Translations under genes and position numbers: made by a program | Notes under the pieces: generated by a model | Told to the model about the DNA's origin: nothing | Seen by the model: the letters and a program-made list of their open reading frames with translations, nothing else | Database searches by the model: none | NCBI GenBank assembly: GCA_910583985.1 | Contig: CAJTYA010000002.1 | Coordinates: 1-64,000 of the forward strand | Direction of reading: 5' to 3' | From: an uncultured Alistipes sp. | Lineage (GTDB): Bacteria > Bacteroidota > Bacteroidia > Bacteroidales > Rikenellaceae | DNA length: 64,000 bases | Shown: positions 18,867 to 28,019 of the stretch, piece by piece | Layout of the letters: the number at the start of each line of letters is the position of its first letter | Position numbering within the stretch: the first letter of the stretch is position 1

Positions 18867-20441
18867 ATGAAAAAATTAACTTACGTTACACAATTTTTCG
18901 CGGCATTGCTGCTGCTGATGCAGTTCAGTAGTTGTGACGATCTTCCCGCACCGGAACCGGTTTCGGAAGATAACGCACGTCCGGCCGATGTCGTGAACTA
19001 CGGAAGTCCGGTGATGAAGGACGGTGTGTACATCAATAAGCCTGCGTCGAGCAGCAACTTCCGCTATGCGGCCGCTGTGATCGCCAATGCCGACGGATCG
19101 ATGGATATGTGGCTGTCCGCACCGGGTGCCGGATACGGCGAAGCCGAAAAGTGGGATACGCTGAATACCGCTGCGAGCCAGTCGGCCATGGGTCCCCTGA
19201 CGGCCAAGACGGGCGACGGCGCCATCAAGGCGACGATGGAAGAAGACTTCTTCTCGTGGGGGGCACACTGCCCGAACTGGAGCAGCCAGACGTTCACGAG
19301 CTTCGCTTTCTCGCTCTATGAGTGGAATACCGACTACGCCACGACGCTCAAGGGCGAACCCATCGCCACGCACGACTTCATCGGATACGGCGACGGCGTA
19401 TGGTTGGATCTGACCACCCGCAACTCCGGTTATTTCGAAAAGACGGGTAATATCAAGTTCCCCGCGGGAACCTACCTGCTCTACATGAAATCCATCGAAG
19501 GTACGGCCGGCTGGTGGGGCATCGGAGCCAAAAAAGGCGTGACCTATTGGATGAACGGCAAGGAACAGACCGACAAGGGCCAGAGAAACCGCGTGCAGTA
19601 TTCCGCACCTTCCGATTTTTCCTATACCGACCAGATCAGTTGGCGCACGGCCGGCGTGACCGACATCCACGCAACGTGGTCGGTCGATTCGCTGGACCTC
19701 GCTCCGGCCGAATTCGGCAACGACCGCACCTGTGCCAAGGAACCCTCGGTCGTGAAGATCGGCGAATACTACTACATGGCCTACACCGGTTCCTACAATC
19801 AGGAAGACATGACCAAGGACAACAGCGTCTTCGCTGCACGTACCAAAACGCTGGGCGATAAGAGCTGGGAAAAATGGAACGGCACCGGTTGGGGCGGAGA
19901 GACGCCCGAAGCCGTCGTGAAATACGATATCGCCAAGAGAGATACGAGCAAGTTCTACGGTGCGGGCGAACCGAGCCTCGTCATCAAGGACAATCAGGTC
20001 TATCTGTACTATACCTACAGCGACGTGAGCGGAATCTACACCACCCGTCTGGCCGTAGCGGCCACGGCCGACGAAAACTGGCCGGCCGGTCTCGCCGACA
20101 AGGGCGTGATGCTCGATCCCGCGGCCGAAGGTATGGCCAATACGAGCGGTGCGAGCGTGAAGTTCATCGACGAACTGAACCGCTTCCATGCCGTGCAGGC
20201 TGTCAATCGGGGCCAGAACAACAGCTACATCGTCGTTTGGGAATCCGTGGACGGTCAGACCGGCTGGACGCAGATCGCTACGCTCTCCGACAACGTTCGT
20301 CCCTGCGTGGACTATCCCCGCTATGTGAGCGACGATCAGGGACACGTAACCGCAGGCATGAACCACCTGCTCGTGTACAACTCCGGCTCGAAGCTCAATA
20401 CGGCCAAACTTTGGATCTGCGACTTCGAATTCGCTAAATAG
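18867..20441 (+). CDS. Lipoprotein with GH43-like beta-propeller, no BACON domain (paralogue A)
   Basis: First of three neighbouring paralogues. The 524-residue protein has a lipoprotein signal with Cys at residue 23 (MQFSSCDD). There is no BACON domain: an acidic linker leads straight into a beta-sandwich-like part marked by LYEWNTDYATT and FPAGTYLLYM (about residues 40-230). A beta-propeller-like region follows with KEPSVVKIGEYYYMAYTGS, WEKWNGTGWGG and FYGAGEPSLVIKDNQVYLYYT, resembling the repeated Asp/Glu-Pro-Ser blades of GH43-type enzymes. The likely location is the cell surface, with glycan binding or cleavage as the likely job. An AT-rich leader precedes it, and a hairpin after it separates it from paralogue B. 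No SusC/SusD pair is present nearby. Confidence 0.8.
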   Translation: MKKLTYVTQFFAALLLLMQFSSCDDLPAPEPVSEDNARPADVVNYGSPVMKDGVYINKPASSSNFRYAAAVIANADGSMDMWLSAPGAGYGEAEKWDTLNTAASQSAMGPLTAKTGDGAIKATMEEDFFSWGAHCPNWSSQTFTSFAFSLYEWNTDYATTLKGEPIATHDFIGYGDGVWLDLTTRNSGYFEKTGNIKFPAGTYLLYMKSIEGTAGWWGIGAKKGVTYWMNGKEQTDKGQRNRVQYSAPSDFSYTDQISWRTAGVTDIHATWSVDSLDLAPAEFGNDRTCAKEPSVVKIGEYYYMAYTGSYNQEDMTKDNSVFAARTKTLGDKSWEKWNGTGWGGETPEAVVKYDIAKRDTSKFYGAGEPSLVIKDNQVYLYYTYSDVSGIYTTRLAVAATADENWPAGLADKGVMLDPAAEGMANTSGASVKFIDELNRFHAVQAVNRGQNNSYIVVWESVDGQTGWTQIATLSDNVRPCVDYPRYVSDDQGHVTAGMNHLLVYNSGSKLNTAKLWICDFEFAK

Positions 20442-20465
20442 TCGGGAGCAGAAAAACGAACCGAA

Positions 20466-20521
20466 AAACGGAAAGGTCGTGTGACCGGCGGGAACATCCG
20501 CGCGAACGGACCTTTCCGTTT
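20466..20521 (+). terminator. Terminator-like hairpin after paralogue A
   Basis: A perfect 13-bp stem (20466-20478 with 20509-20521, AAACGGAAAGGTC and its complement) encloses a 30-nt loop with its own small GCGG/CCGC hairpin. No long U-tract follows. Confidence 0.6.
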
Positions 20522-20578
20522 ACAACTATTCGAATTAAAAATAGACTGCGGTTTTCCGCGCTGTAATCTAAATGAACT

Positions 20579-22501
20579 ATGAAGAAAATATTCTATTTCA
20601 TGGCCTGCTGTCTGGTTGCCGGACTGTTTTGGCAGTGTAATGACGATGACGACAACAGCGGCGACAAGGGCCCGTTGGCGTTCAAGTTCCCGCTGAGCGA
20701 GGCTACGCTTCCGCAGGAAGGCGGCAGAAAGCTGATCGAATTTGCCACGACGGCGGACTTCACCGTGCAGGTGAACTACGACGTGGCACCCGAAGAGGGA
20801 CAGGAGTGGTGTTCGGTTTCTCCGCTTTCGGGAAGCGCCGGCCGTCACCTCATGTATATCGAGCTGGAAGAAAATCCTCCTTATGACGACCGTTATGTGG
20901 ACATCGTGCTGTCTTCGGGCGGCGAATCGAAAACGCTGCGCATCACGCAGACCAACCAGAGCGGTATCGTTCTTCCGCAGTCCGTTTACGAAATCTCTGC
21001 GAACGGCGGGGAAGTCGAAATCGAATTCGAAGCGAACCGCGAAGTGAAGGTAACCATTGACTCCGTTTATATGGAATGGCTGTCTTTGGTCGAAACGCCC
21101 GACAGCAAGGCTTCGATGGAAACCAAAACCATCAAGGTGAAAGTAGGTCCCTATGACGGATTCGCAGGCCGCCGCGGTGCGGTGACGGTGACCGAAGTGG
21201 GCGAAGGTGCCGAACTGGTCAGCGCCGTGGTGTCGATCGATCAGGCAGCTGTAGTCGAAGATGGACTCTGGATCACGGAAGGAAATCCTGCCAACCTGAC
21301 GACTCCCTCCGTCATCCGGAATGCCGACGGTTCGTGGGATGCGTGGTATCTGTATAAGACCGCTACCGCTACGGGGGATCTGTTGGCCCACGAAAGCGAC
21401 GCACAGGCGCCTTACGACGTTACCACCGGTGCGTTCGGTCAGAAACTGACGATGAAACAAGCGTTCTCGAACCTGCGTGTGGACGGATGTACTTGGAGCC
21501 AACAGCACGGCGACGGTAAGGTGGATATTGCTATGTACGAATGGGATACCGACTATGCGACGACGGTAGCCGCTCAGCCGATTATACAGAATGTTGTTTC
21601 CTATGGTGACAATGCCCGGTTCAGCATTTTCCCCGCAGAAACGGTGTTCCCTGCCGGAACCTATTTGGTGGTGATCGCTCCGACGGACGATGTGCCTGCT
21701 CATTCCGGTCTGTGGATTTCCACGGGCGGTCCGAAAGAAGGTTTCGAAAGCTTCCAAGACGGTAAATCTTATGCGACGCCCGTCAAGATGTGGGCTACGC
21801 TTTCCGCCGAAAAAGCCGGTGCCGTAGCAGCCCGCCACGTCGTTTCGACCGACGGAAAGGCTTGGATCGAAAAACCGATCGCTACGTTCAACAGCGCTTT
21901 GGTTGCCGATGCCGTTTCGCCCGAAGACATCAACGTGACCAAAGTCGGCAACTACTACTACGCGATGTTCAGCCGCAATACCGATTATACTGTAGGCGTG
22001 GCCCGCAGCGAGTCTGCAAACGGTCCGTGGACCGTTTGGAACGGAAGAACGTGGGCCGCTTCGGGTAGCACCGGTGCGGTTGCCGACGCTCCCGCCGCTT
22101 CGCTGACGTCCAAGTCGGGAACGATCTTCGTGTACTCCGTACAGGGTTCCGAAGTGTATGTTGCTACGGCTTCGGCCGCCAGCAACACGTGGCCCGCAGC
22201 TTTGAGCGAAGGTCGTCTGGCCTTGACGCTGCCCGAAGATGCCGGCAACGTAGCTGTCGATGTGAAATATCATGCCGACAAGAACGCGTTCGTCGCTACG
22301 TGGGTTGTCAGCGACCAGACTTGGTCGGCTACTTCGACCGACGGTCTGACATTCGGTGAAGCGCAGTTGGAATTGCCGTTCATGCGGACGGGTGCGTTCG
22401 GCCTGCGTTACGTGACCGACGGAACGGGTGTCGTGCCTGCCGAAAAATGGGCTTCTTACGGTTGTAACGACGGCCTTTATATCCGGCCTCCCAAAAAATA
22501 A
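20579..22501 (+). CDS. BACON-domain lipoprotein with beta-propeller (paralogue B)
   Basis: A 640-residue lipoprotein (Cys at residue 20, GLFWQCNDDDD). Two BACON-type beta-sandwich domains follow, about residues 35-125 (core WCSVSPLSGSAG, ending LRITQTN) and 128-222. BACON domains in Bacteroidetes are thought to bind glycans or act as spacers. The rest matches paralogues A and C: MYEWDTDYATT, FPAGTYLVVIAP, then blades with NYYYAMFSR and GPWTVWNGRTW. The GAGEPS blade conserved in A and C is replaced by VADAPAASL, so a catalytic acid may be missing and the protein may only bind. A terminator follows, and a tandem-repeat spacer separates it from paralogue C. Confidence 0.82.
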   Translation: MKKIFYFMACCLVAGLFWQCNDDDDNSGDKGPLAFKFPLSEATLPQEGGRKLIEFATTADFTVQVNYDVAPEEGQEWCSVSPLSGSAGRHLMYIELEENPPYDDRYVDIVLSSGGESKTLRITQTNQSGIVLPQSVYEISANGGEVEIEFEANREVKVTIDSVYMEWLSLVETPDSKASMETKTIKVKVGPYDGFAGRRGAVTVTEVGEGAELVSAVVSIDQAAVVEDGLWITEGNPANLTTPSVIRNADGSWDAWYLYKTATATGDLLAHESDAQAPYDVTTGAFGQKLTMKQAFSNLRVDGCTWSQQHGDGKVDIAMYEWDTDYATTVAAQPIIQNVVSYGDNARFSIFPAETVFPAGTYLVVIAPTDDVPAHSGLWISTGGPKEGFESFQDGKSYATPVKMWATLSAEKAGAVAARHVVSTDGKAWIEKPIATFNSALVADAVSPEDINVTKVGNYYYAMFSRNTDYTVGVARSESANGPWTVWNGRTWAASGSTGAVADAPAASLTSKSGTIFVYSVQGSEVYVATASAASNTWPAALSEGRLALTLPEDAGNVAVDVKYHADKNAFVATWVVSDQTWSATSTDGLTFGEAQLELPFMRTGAFGLRYVTDGTGVVPAEKWASYGCNDGLYIRPPKK

Positions 22502-22567
22502 TCCGTGCTGACATGCCGGTGAAGAACTGCAACCGATAGGTGAGGATTTTCCCGGTACGATTCGAAT

Positions 22568-22599
22568 GAAAGCAACGCTGAGAAACCGGCGTTGCTTTC
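22568..22599 (+). terminator. Terminator hairpin after paralogue B
   Basis: A perfect 11-bp stem, GAAAGCAACGC (22568-22578) with GCGTTGCTTTC (22589-22599), closes a 10-nt loop. It lies 66 nt after the stop. The downstream tract GTTCCTTT is weak. Confidence 0.65.
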
Positions 22600-22767
22600 G
22601 TTCCTTTGGCGGAAGACCTGCGAAACGTCTTCCGGATTTTTTCCGAAGAAAAGCCGATGTCGGCGATGTTCTTTGAAACCGATGACTGCGATGAAAGAGA
22701 TCGCAATGTAGGGGCGCCGTATGTTCATGCTCGAAGCCCGTAATGAGGCAGAACCGTTGGGGCTGAG

Positions 22768-23480
22768 GGGCTCGTTCGAAAAGTTTCCTGTTGTTTGTGC
22801 TGGCATTCTTTCCGGTTTCCCAATGGTGGTTCGCAGGGACATCGTGGGTGTCGGAGACGTTTGTTGCCGGACCCTCGCGGGATGACGGATCGGTATTCGA
22901 CACCGGTCGGGACGTTTGCTCGGATGTTGTGAAGCCGTGGGGCGCCGCAGAATGCTCGGTCCGAAAAGAGTTTTGTCGCTTTTGCAGGCATCCTTTCGGT
23001 TTTCCAATGGTGGTTCGCAGGTGCATCGCCGAGTGTCGGGGGCGGTCGTTGCGGGTCTTCGTGGAATGACGGCTCGATATTCGACATCGGTTGGACGTTT
23101 GCTCGGATGTTGTGAAGCAGTGGGCGCCGCGGAATGCTCGGTCCGAAAAGAGTTTTGTTGCTTTTGCAGGCATCCGCTCCGGTTTCCCAATGGTGGGTCG
23201 CAGGTGCAGCGCCGCGTGTCGGGGGCGGTCGTTGCGGGTCTTCGTGGGATGACGGATCGGTACTCGATACCGGTTGGGACGTTCGCTCGGATGTTGTTAA
23301 GCAGTGGAACGCCGCAGAATGCTCGGTCCGAAAAGTTTCCTGTTGTTTTTGCGGGCGTCCGCTCCGGTTTCCCAATGGTGGTTTGCAGGAGTGTCGCGGA
23401 TGTCGGGGGCGTTCGTCGCCGGGCGTTCTCTGGAAGGAATTCTGTACTCGGAACCGGTCGCTTCGCTTCGGGCGAAGTCG
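22768..23480. repeat. Tandem array of about 184-bp units, nearly four copies
   Basis: The anchor CAATGGTGG recurs at 22821, 23005, 23188 and 23373, giving spacings of 184, 183 and 185 bp. Similarity extends over the whole unit, including TGCTCGGTCCGAAAAG just before the anchor segment, GTGTCGGGGGCGGTCGTTG and CGCTCGGATGTTGT. The first and last copies are the most diverged and the edges fade near 22768 and 23480. A short hairpin with a compensatory base change recurs in three copies. There are no short repeats with unique spacers, so this is not a CRISPR. Function unknown. Confidence 0.85.
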
Positions 23481-23740
23481 TTTCCGGAAAGCGAGCCGGT
23501 CGTACCGGAGCCGGGGACAGTCAGCGTGGGAGCCGACGACCGGCGGATGCGGGTGCGAATGCGGAAAAAGGGGCGGGTGGAGGATGTGCGAGCGTCCTGT
23601 CCGCATGTTCGATGGAAGGGCTCGGACCGTATCGGCAAAGCCGGTGTGCGGTCGCGGACCGGGGTTTATGAATCTTGTTTCGCTTCGGGTTTTTGCGGAA
23701 AGAATAGCGGACGGAGTCATCGGTTTTCGGTGCGAAAAAG

Positions 23741-23748
23741 TATCTTTG
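23741..23748 (+). promoter_or_regulatory. -7 element for paralogue C
   Basis: TATCTTTG is a perfect TAnnTTTG and would start transcription near 23755. No clear -33 TTTG is visible. Confidence 0.55.
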
Positions 23749-23784
23749 TATATAAATTTTTATAACGATATGCAGCGATTTGAA

Positions 23785-26316
23785 ATGAAAATGATTTTTA
23801 GAAGAGTGTCGCTCCTCGTTTGCGGTGCGGTTTTGTGCACGGCATGCGGGGACAAAGACGACGGGGCGGTTACGCCGTCGATTTCGATCCAGACGAAATC
23901 GGTCGCTCTGCCCGAAACGAAAGATTCGCAACAAACGGTGGATTTCAAGGCTTCCGTCGATTGGACCGTGACCGTGAACGGCGACGGGGCGGCGGCGTGG
24001 TGCGCCGTTTCTCCGAAGCAGGGAGCGGCCGGAAATGCCTCTGTCGTCATCGCGACGACGGCGGCCAATGAGACGTATGACAACCGGACGGCCGAGGTGG
24101 TGATTTCGGCCGGCACGGCTTCCGAAAAGATCACGGTGACGCAGAAAAAGAAAGGCGCGTTGATTTTGACCGACAACCGCTATGAGGTGCAGGGCAAGGG
24201 CGAAACGATCGAAGTGAAGCTGCAGAGCAACGTGACCTACCGTGTCGTGATTCCCGAAACGGATCGGGAGTGGGTGACGCGGGTCGCATCCAAAGGGCTT
24301 TCCTCCGATGTGTTGCGGTTCGCGGTGAAGGCTCACGCCGGGTTCGCCCCTCGTTCGACGACGATCTCCATCGAGGATACGGGCAGCGATCTGTCGGACG
24401 AATTTACGATCGTTCAGCAGCCCGTTCCGGCGTTGGAAGTACCCGCCGTGCTCAATGTGGCCGAGGGCGAGAGCGAAGTGCCGCTGACGGTTTCTTCGAC
24501 GGCGGCGTGGACCGTCTCTCCGGCGGAAGGAAATCCGGCCGGCTGTACGGTCTCGCCCGAACGGGGAGAGGCCGGACGGACCGAAGCGGTGCTGACCGTG
24601 GCGCAGAATGCCGGAGGCGAACCCCGCACGTGGGAGTTCGTGTTCCGGGCGGATACGATGGTGCGCACGATGAGGGTTTCGGAGGGCGTGCTGCTCGTTT
24701 CTCCGACCGGGATCGACGTTTCGCCGGTGGGCGAAACCATTGAAGTGACGGTGCGGAAGAATGTGGATTACCGTTTCGAGTTGCCCGAAAATGCGACGGA
24801 ATGGCTCCGGCACATCGAGTCGAAGGCCGTCGATACCGAAACAATCCGCTTCGAGGTGGCGCCCAACATGACGGGGGCACCGGCGCGGACGGCGAAAATC
24901 GCCTTCCGGGCGACGGACGGCGAACTGAGCGATACGGTGGTCGTGCGGCAGGGGTCGGTCGTGCCGACCGTTACCGACGGATGGGATATTTACGACGGCG
25001 GCGTGTATCGCTACGGACCCTCGATCATCGTTGGTGCTGGCAATTCGATCGACGTATGGTTCGCCTCGCCCGGAGGAACGCACGGGAACAGTATTTCCCT
25101 GTTCGAGTCGGGCTCGAATACGCCCGTCAGCATCGGCGGAGGGGGAAGCGTGGGACAGCGGTTCACCTCGGACAAGCCGTTCTATGCCGCCGGTGCCGTT
25201 TGCATCAACTGGAGCGGAAAGGAGTGCGGACTGCGGCTTTCGCTCTACCGGTGGAACGACACGTATTCCAAAACGGTGGCTACGGACCCCGTCGCTTCCG
25301 AAGTCTTCGTGAATTACGCGGACGGCGGATTCGTCAAGGTATGCGCTTCGGAAGACAATTATTTCCCGGCCGGTACCTATCTCTGGGTGATGGATCGCGG
25401 TGCGACGGAACATTCGGGCGTGTGGTCCTATCCGGGTACCGTGGACGGTGTGACCAGCTATCGGAACGGCCAGCAGGTCAATAACAGCTTTTCGGGCAAG
25501 GTGTTGCTCGAATATTCCGAAGGAACGGCGTTCTGGGATCAGGCTTCGTACTGGCACTCGACCGACGGCGGCCGGACATGGGACCCGGAAAAGATGGTGC
25601 TGCTACCGACCGAGTTTTCGTCCGACGCGTTCTCGGTCTGCGATCCGGGCGTAGCCTATTGGGACGGTTATTATTATGTCGGTTACACTTCGACCGAGAA
25701 TCCCGCCATGGTCGAAAACCATGTCTACATAGCGCGGGGCAAAACGCCGGAGGGACCTTGGGAAAAATGGAACGGTACGGGATGGACGACCGGACGGGAC
25801 GTGCAGCCGATGATCCGCTATACGGACGATCCCAAAGCGTTCGGGGCCGGAGAACCTTCGATCGTCGTGCTCGACGGCACGGTCTATTTCTACTATTCGT
25901 GGAACAACGAGAAAGGCGTGACGACGCGTGTGGCTACGGCCAATGCGAACGATCCGCTCTGGCCCGCCCACCTCACTTTCCACGGCACGGCTATGGACAA
26001 GCGGAATATTTCGGGCGCCGACCACAGCGACGTGAAGTATCGGGAAGATATCAAGAAATTCCAAGCCATCCATACGGCCGCCCGTATGGGACCGAACAGC
26101 TACATGGTGCTCTGGCAGTCCGACGACGGCATCTCGTTTACGAAAGTGGCCGAGATTCGGGATGGGTTGCAGGCCTATCTGCATAACTGCGGTTGGAGCG
26201 GGGATGCACAGGGGCATATCCAACCCGGCGTACAGCAGTATGTCTCCTATGCCTACGGTTCGGCTACCGCCGCGTGGGGGCAATGGAAAACCCGCTGGAG
26301 CAAGCTCGACTTCTGA
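23785..26316 (+). CDS. Lipoprotein with four BACON domains and beta-propeller (paralogue C)
   Basis: The longest of the three paralogues, about 843 residues. The start at 23785 gives a compact signal (MKMIFRRVSLLVCGAVLC, lipidated Cys in CTACG); ATG 23770 is a possible longer start, and the open frame further upstream crosses the promoter. Four BACON-like modules follow, each about 90 residues: the first ends KITVTQKK, the second FTIVQQP, the third carries AAWTVSPAEGNPAG, the fourth ends VVVRQGS. The shared C-terminal part has LYRWNDTYSKT, FPAGTYLWVMD, CDPGVAYWDGYYYVGYTS, GPWEKWNGTGW and FGAGEPSIVVLDGTVYFYYS, so the putative acidic residues are retained. The likely role is surface glycan recognition or hydrolysis. 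A strong terminator follows. Confidence 0.83.
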   Translation: MKMIFRRVSLLVCGAVLCTACGDKDDGAVTPSISIQTKSVALPETKDSQQTVDFKASVDWTVTVNGDGAAAWCAVSPKQGAAGNASVVIATTAANETYDNRTAEVVISAGTASEKITVTQKKKGALILTDNRYEVQGKGETIEVKLQSNVTYRVVIPETDREWVTRVASKGLSSDVLRFAVKAHAGFAPRSTTISIEDTGSDLSDEFTIVQQPVPALEVPAVLNVAEGESEVPLTVSSTAAWTVSPAEGNPAGCTVSPERGEAGRTEAVLTVAQNAGGEPRTWEFVFRADTMVRTMRVSEGVLLVSPTGIDVSPVGETIEVTVRKNVDYRFELPENATEWLRHIESKAVDTETIRFEVAPNMTGAPARTAKIAFRATDGELSDTVVVRQGSVVPTVTDGWDIYDGGVYRYGPSIIVGAGNSIDVWFASPGGTHGNSISLFESGSNTPVSIGGGGSVGQRFTSDKPFYAAGAVCINWSGKECGLRLSLYRWNDTYSKTVATDPVASEVFVNYADGGFVKVCASEDNYFPAGTYLWVMDRGATEHSGVWSYPGTVDGVTSYRNGQQVNNSFSGKVLLEYSEGTAFWDQASYWHSTDGGRTWDPEKMVLLPTEFSSDAFSVCDPGVAYWDGYYYVGYTSTENPAMVENHVYIARGKTPEGPWEKWNGTGWTTGRDVQPMIRYTDDPKAFGAGEPSIVVLDGTVYFYYSWNNEKGVTTRVATANANDPLWPAHLTFHGTAMDKRNISGADHSDVKYREDIKKFQAIHTAARMGPNSYMVLWQSDDGISFTKVAEIRDGLQAYLHNCGWSGDAQGHIQPGVQQYVSYAYGSATAAWGQWKTRWSKLDF

Positions 26317-26338
26317 TCCGGCCGGCGATCTTTTTTGC

Positions 26339-26375
26339 GCGTTCCGCTTCCCGAAGGGAGGCGGAACGCTTTTTT
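26339..26375 (+). terminator. Intrinsic terminator after paralogue C
   Basis: GCGTTCCGC (26339-26347) pairs with GCGGAACGC (26361-26369), followed by TTTTTT. An A-less T-run also precedes the stem. It lies 22 nt after the stop. Confidence 0.88.
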
Positions 26376-27136
26376 GTGGCGACCGGGGCTTCCGGTACAG
26401 GTCGCCCGGTTACGGTGGCGGATGTACCCGGTTCGACGGAAAAGGAGCAGGAAAGGTAAAAACGGAAACAAGCGCGGCCGTCGGTGTCCGTCGTCGCGTA
26501 GCGGCCGTTCGACGGGGCGAATGAATAGACCGCACGTTCGCGACAGCGGATAAGACGGCAGGGAACGGGGCTGCGGAAGATCATGGGGACCGAAAATTCG
26601 CATTCGCGCTACGAATGTCGTAACGATCCGTTCGACGGGGACAAAGGTGCAGATGGGGTGTTTATCGGCCGTCGGAGGGGCGTCGCTTCTCGTTCCGATC
26701 GTGCAGCCCGGTTCTTTTTCGGGGTGGGGAATTTTTCGTTCTTTCGAAGGGATGTCTTCAGAAACCGGGATGTCGCTCGTCGAAGGGCGGATATTGCTGT
26801 ATTCGCGGACGTACGCTTTCTCGCGTTTCCGGAGACCGTCGAACGGCATGCCTGCTGCTGGTGGACGATGTTTCCGAAGGGAAATCGTGATCTTTCGGTT
26901 CGTTCGGGACGGTCTTGTCGTATATTTTTAGAAAAAGGGTAAAAAGGAGGGGGGGATGGTCCGTACTTGCGTCGGGAGGGGCGGTTGCGTGCAGGTCGGG
27001 GAGAGGGAAAGCGAAGAGGCGGAGCACGGTTTGTTCGTGCGGGGGACTGTTCGGCCGATACGGAATGGACGGGCGTTTTTCGGTCTGCTTCGGGGCGGTG
27101 GAAACGGCGGTGTCTCTTTCGGGAAAGGGAAAAACG

Positions 27137-27183
<47 letters not shown>

Positions 27184-27855
27184 GTGCGGACCGTCGTCGT
27201 CGGGTCGATAGGATGTGGCGAGCGAGAGGGCGTCTCACGATGGTGATTTCTTCCGGCGGGAATCCTTGCGGACATTCCGCGGCGATGCGGCTTGTCCGGC
27301 GATTGCTTTTTCATGGACGAGCGGGAACGGGCGCATTCCGTCGTTTCGTGCAGGCTCGTTATGAGAAAAGGGGGCGGGGCGTGTATCGACCTTGTGTAGC
27401 GGAGAAATCCGATTGCGGTCGGGGCCGGGCAACGGTCCGTTTCCGTCGTATACGATGTTTGGCCGATTCCCGCTCCATGTTTTCGTGCAGGCGGTCGGGC
27501 GAGCCGAGAAGCGTTTCCCGGTTCGTATTTTCGATCCGGGCCGGACATCGGACCCTCTGTGGTTTCCGTGCATGCGGGTGCCGAGGGATTGGCGGACCGG
27601 GAAATCTGTGGGAACGGCTCTGGACGGTGCGGCCTTGGGCTTGTTCCGCTTTCCGGGGTTCGTATTTCCTGCGCGTCGGAGCTGTCGTGGCGGCATTCTG
27701 TGGGCGATTCGGAGCGGGCGCTCCTTTTGAGCGGGCAGAGACCGTGCTGCGACGAAGTCGTTGCCGTTTTTCGGTATTTCGTCGTCGGTTGCGGTTTCGA
27801 GCGGAGGGCGGTCTGAGGTCCGCCGAAAAAAATATGTCGATTTTTTTTGCGAAAG

Positions 27856-27887
27856 ATTGGCTGAAATGGAAAAAATGTTTACCTTTG
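27856..27887 (+). promoter_or_regulatory. Promoter of tRNA-Glu
   Basis: ATTG at 27856-27859 in the -33 position and TACCTTTG at 27880-27887 in the -7 position are spaced by 20 nt. Transcription would start about 5 nt before the tRNA. Confidence 0.7.
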
Positions 27888-27898
27888 TCCCTGTAAAT

Positions 27899-27970
27899 GC
27901 TGTATTCGTCTAACGGTTAGGACGGTAGATTCTCAGTCTACAAATAAAGGTTCGATTCCTTTATACAGTA
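27899..27970 (+). tRNA. tRNA-Glu (anticodon CUC)
   Basis: A 72-nt cloverleaf. Acceptor stem GCTGTAT pairs with ATACAGT (first pair G-U), with discriminator A at 27970. The D-arm GTC/GAC surrounds TAACGGTTAG, typical of tRNA-Glu. The anticodon stem GTAGA/TCTAC holds the loop TTCTCAG, so the anticodon is CTC, reading GAG. The T-arm AAAGG-TTCGATT-CCTTT is intact. CCA is not encoded. It has its own promoter and terminator. Confidence 0.94.
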
Positions 27971-27974
27971 CGCG

Positions 27975-28019
27975 GAAAGCGTGAGGCAATGTCTGTCGTT
28001 GTTTCACGCTTTCTTTTTT
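27975..28019 (+). terminator. Terminator after tRNA-Glu
   Basis: GAAAGCGTGA (27975-27984) pairs with TCACGCTTTC (28004-28013), followed by TTTTTT. An inner CAATG/CGTTG pairing extends the stem. Confidence 0.88.

Larger units (their letters stand above)
22502..23740. other. Spacer with terminator and tandem repeats between paralogues B and C
   Basis: This stretch holds the terminator of paralogue B, then the array of about 184-bp units at 22768-23480, then GC-rich DNA up to the -7 element of paralogue C. Minus-strand ORFs run through the array but encode only repeats of low-complexity Arg/Pro/Ser sequence. Confidence 0.6.

Noticed and set aside
22768..23480. Possible CRISPR array
   Set aside because: Units of 184 bp are similar along their full length. 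There are no short identical repeats with unique spacers and no cas genes.
22725..23720. A 331-codon minus-strand ORF with internal peptide repeats
   Set aside because: The peptide repeats simply reflect the 184-bp DNA units, most of which are not multiples of three, so the repeats fall in different frames. No protein family is suggested.
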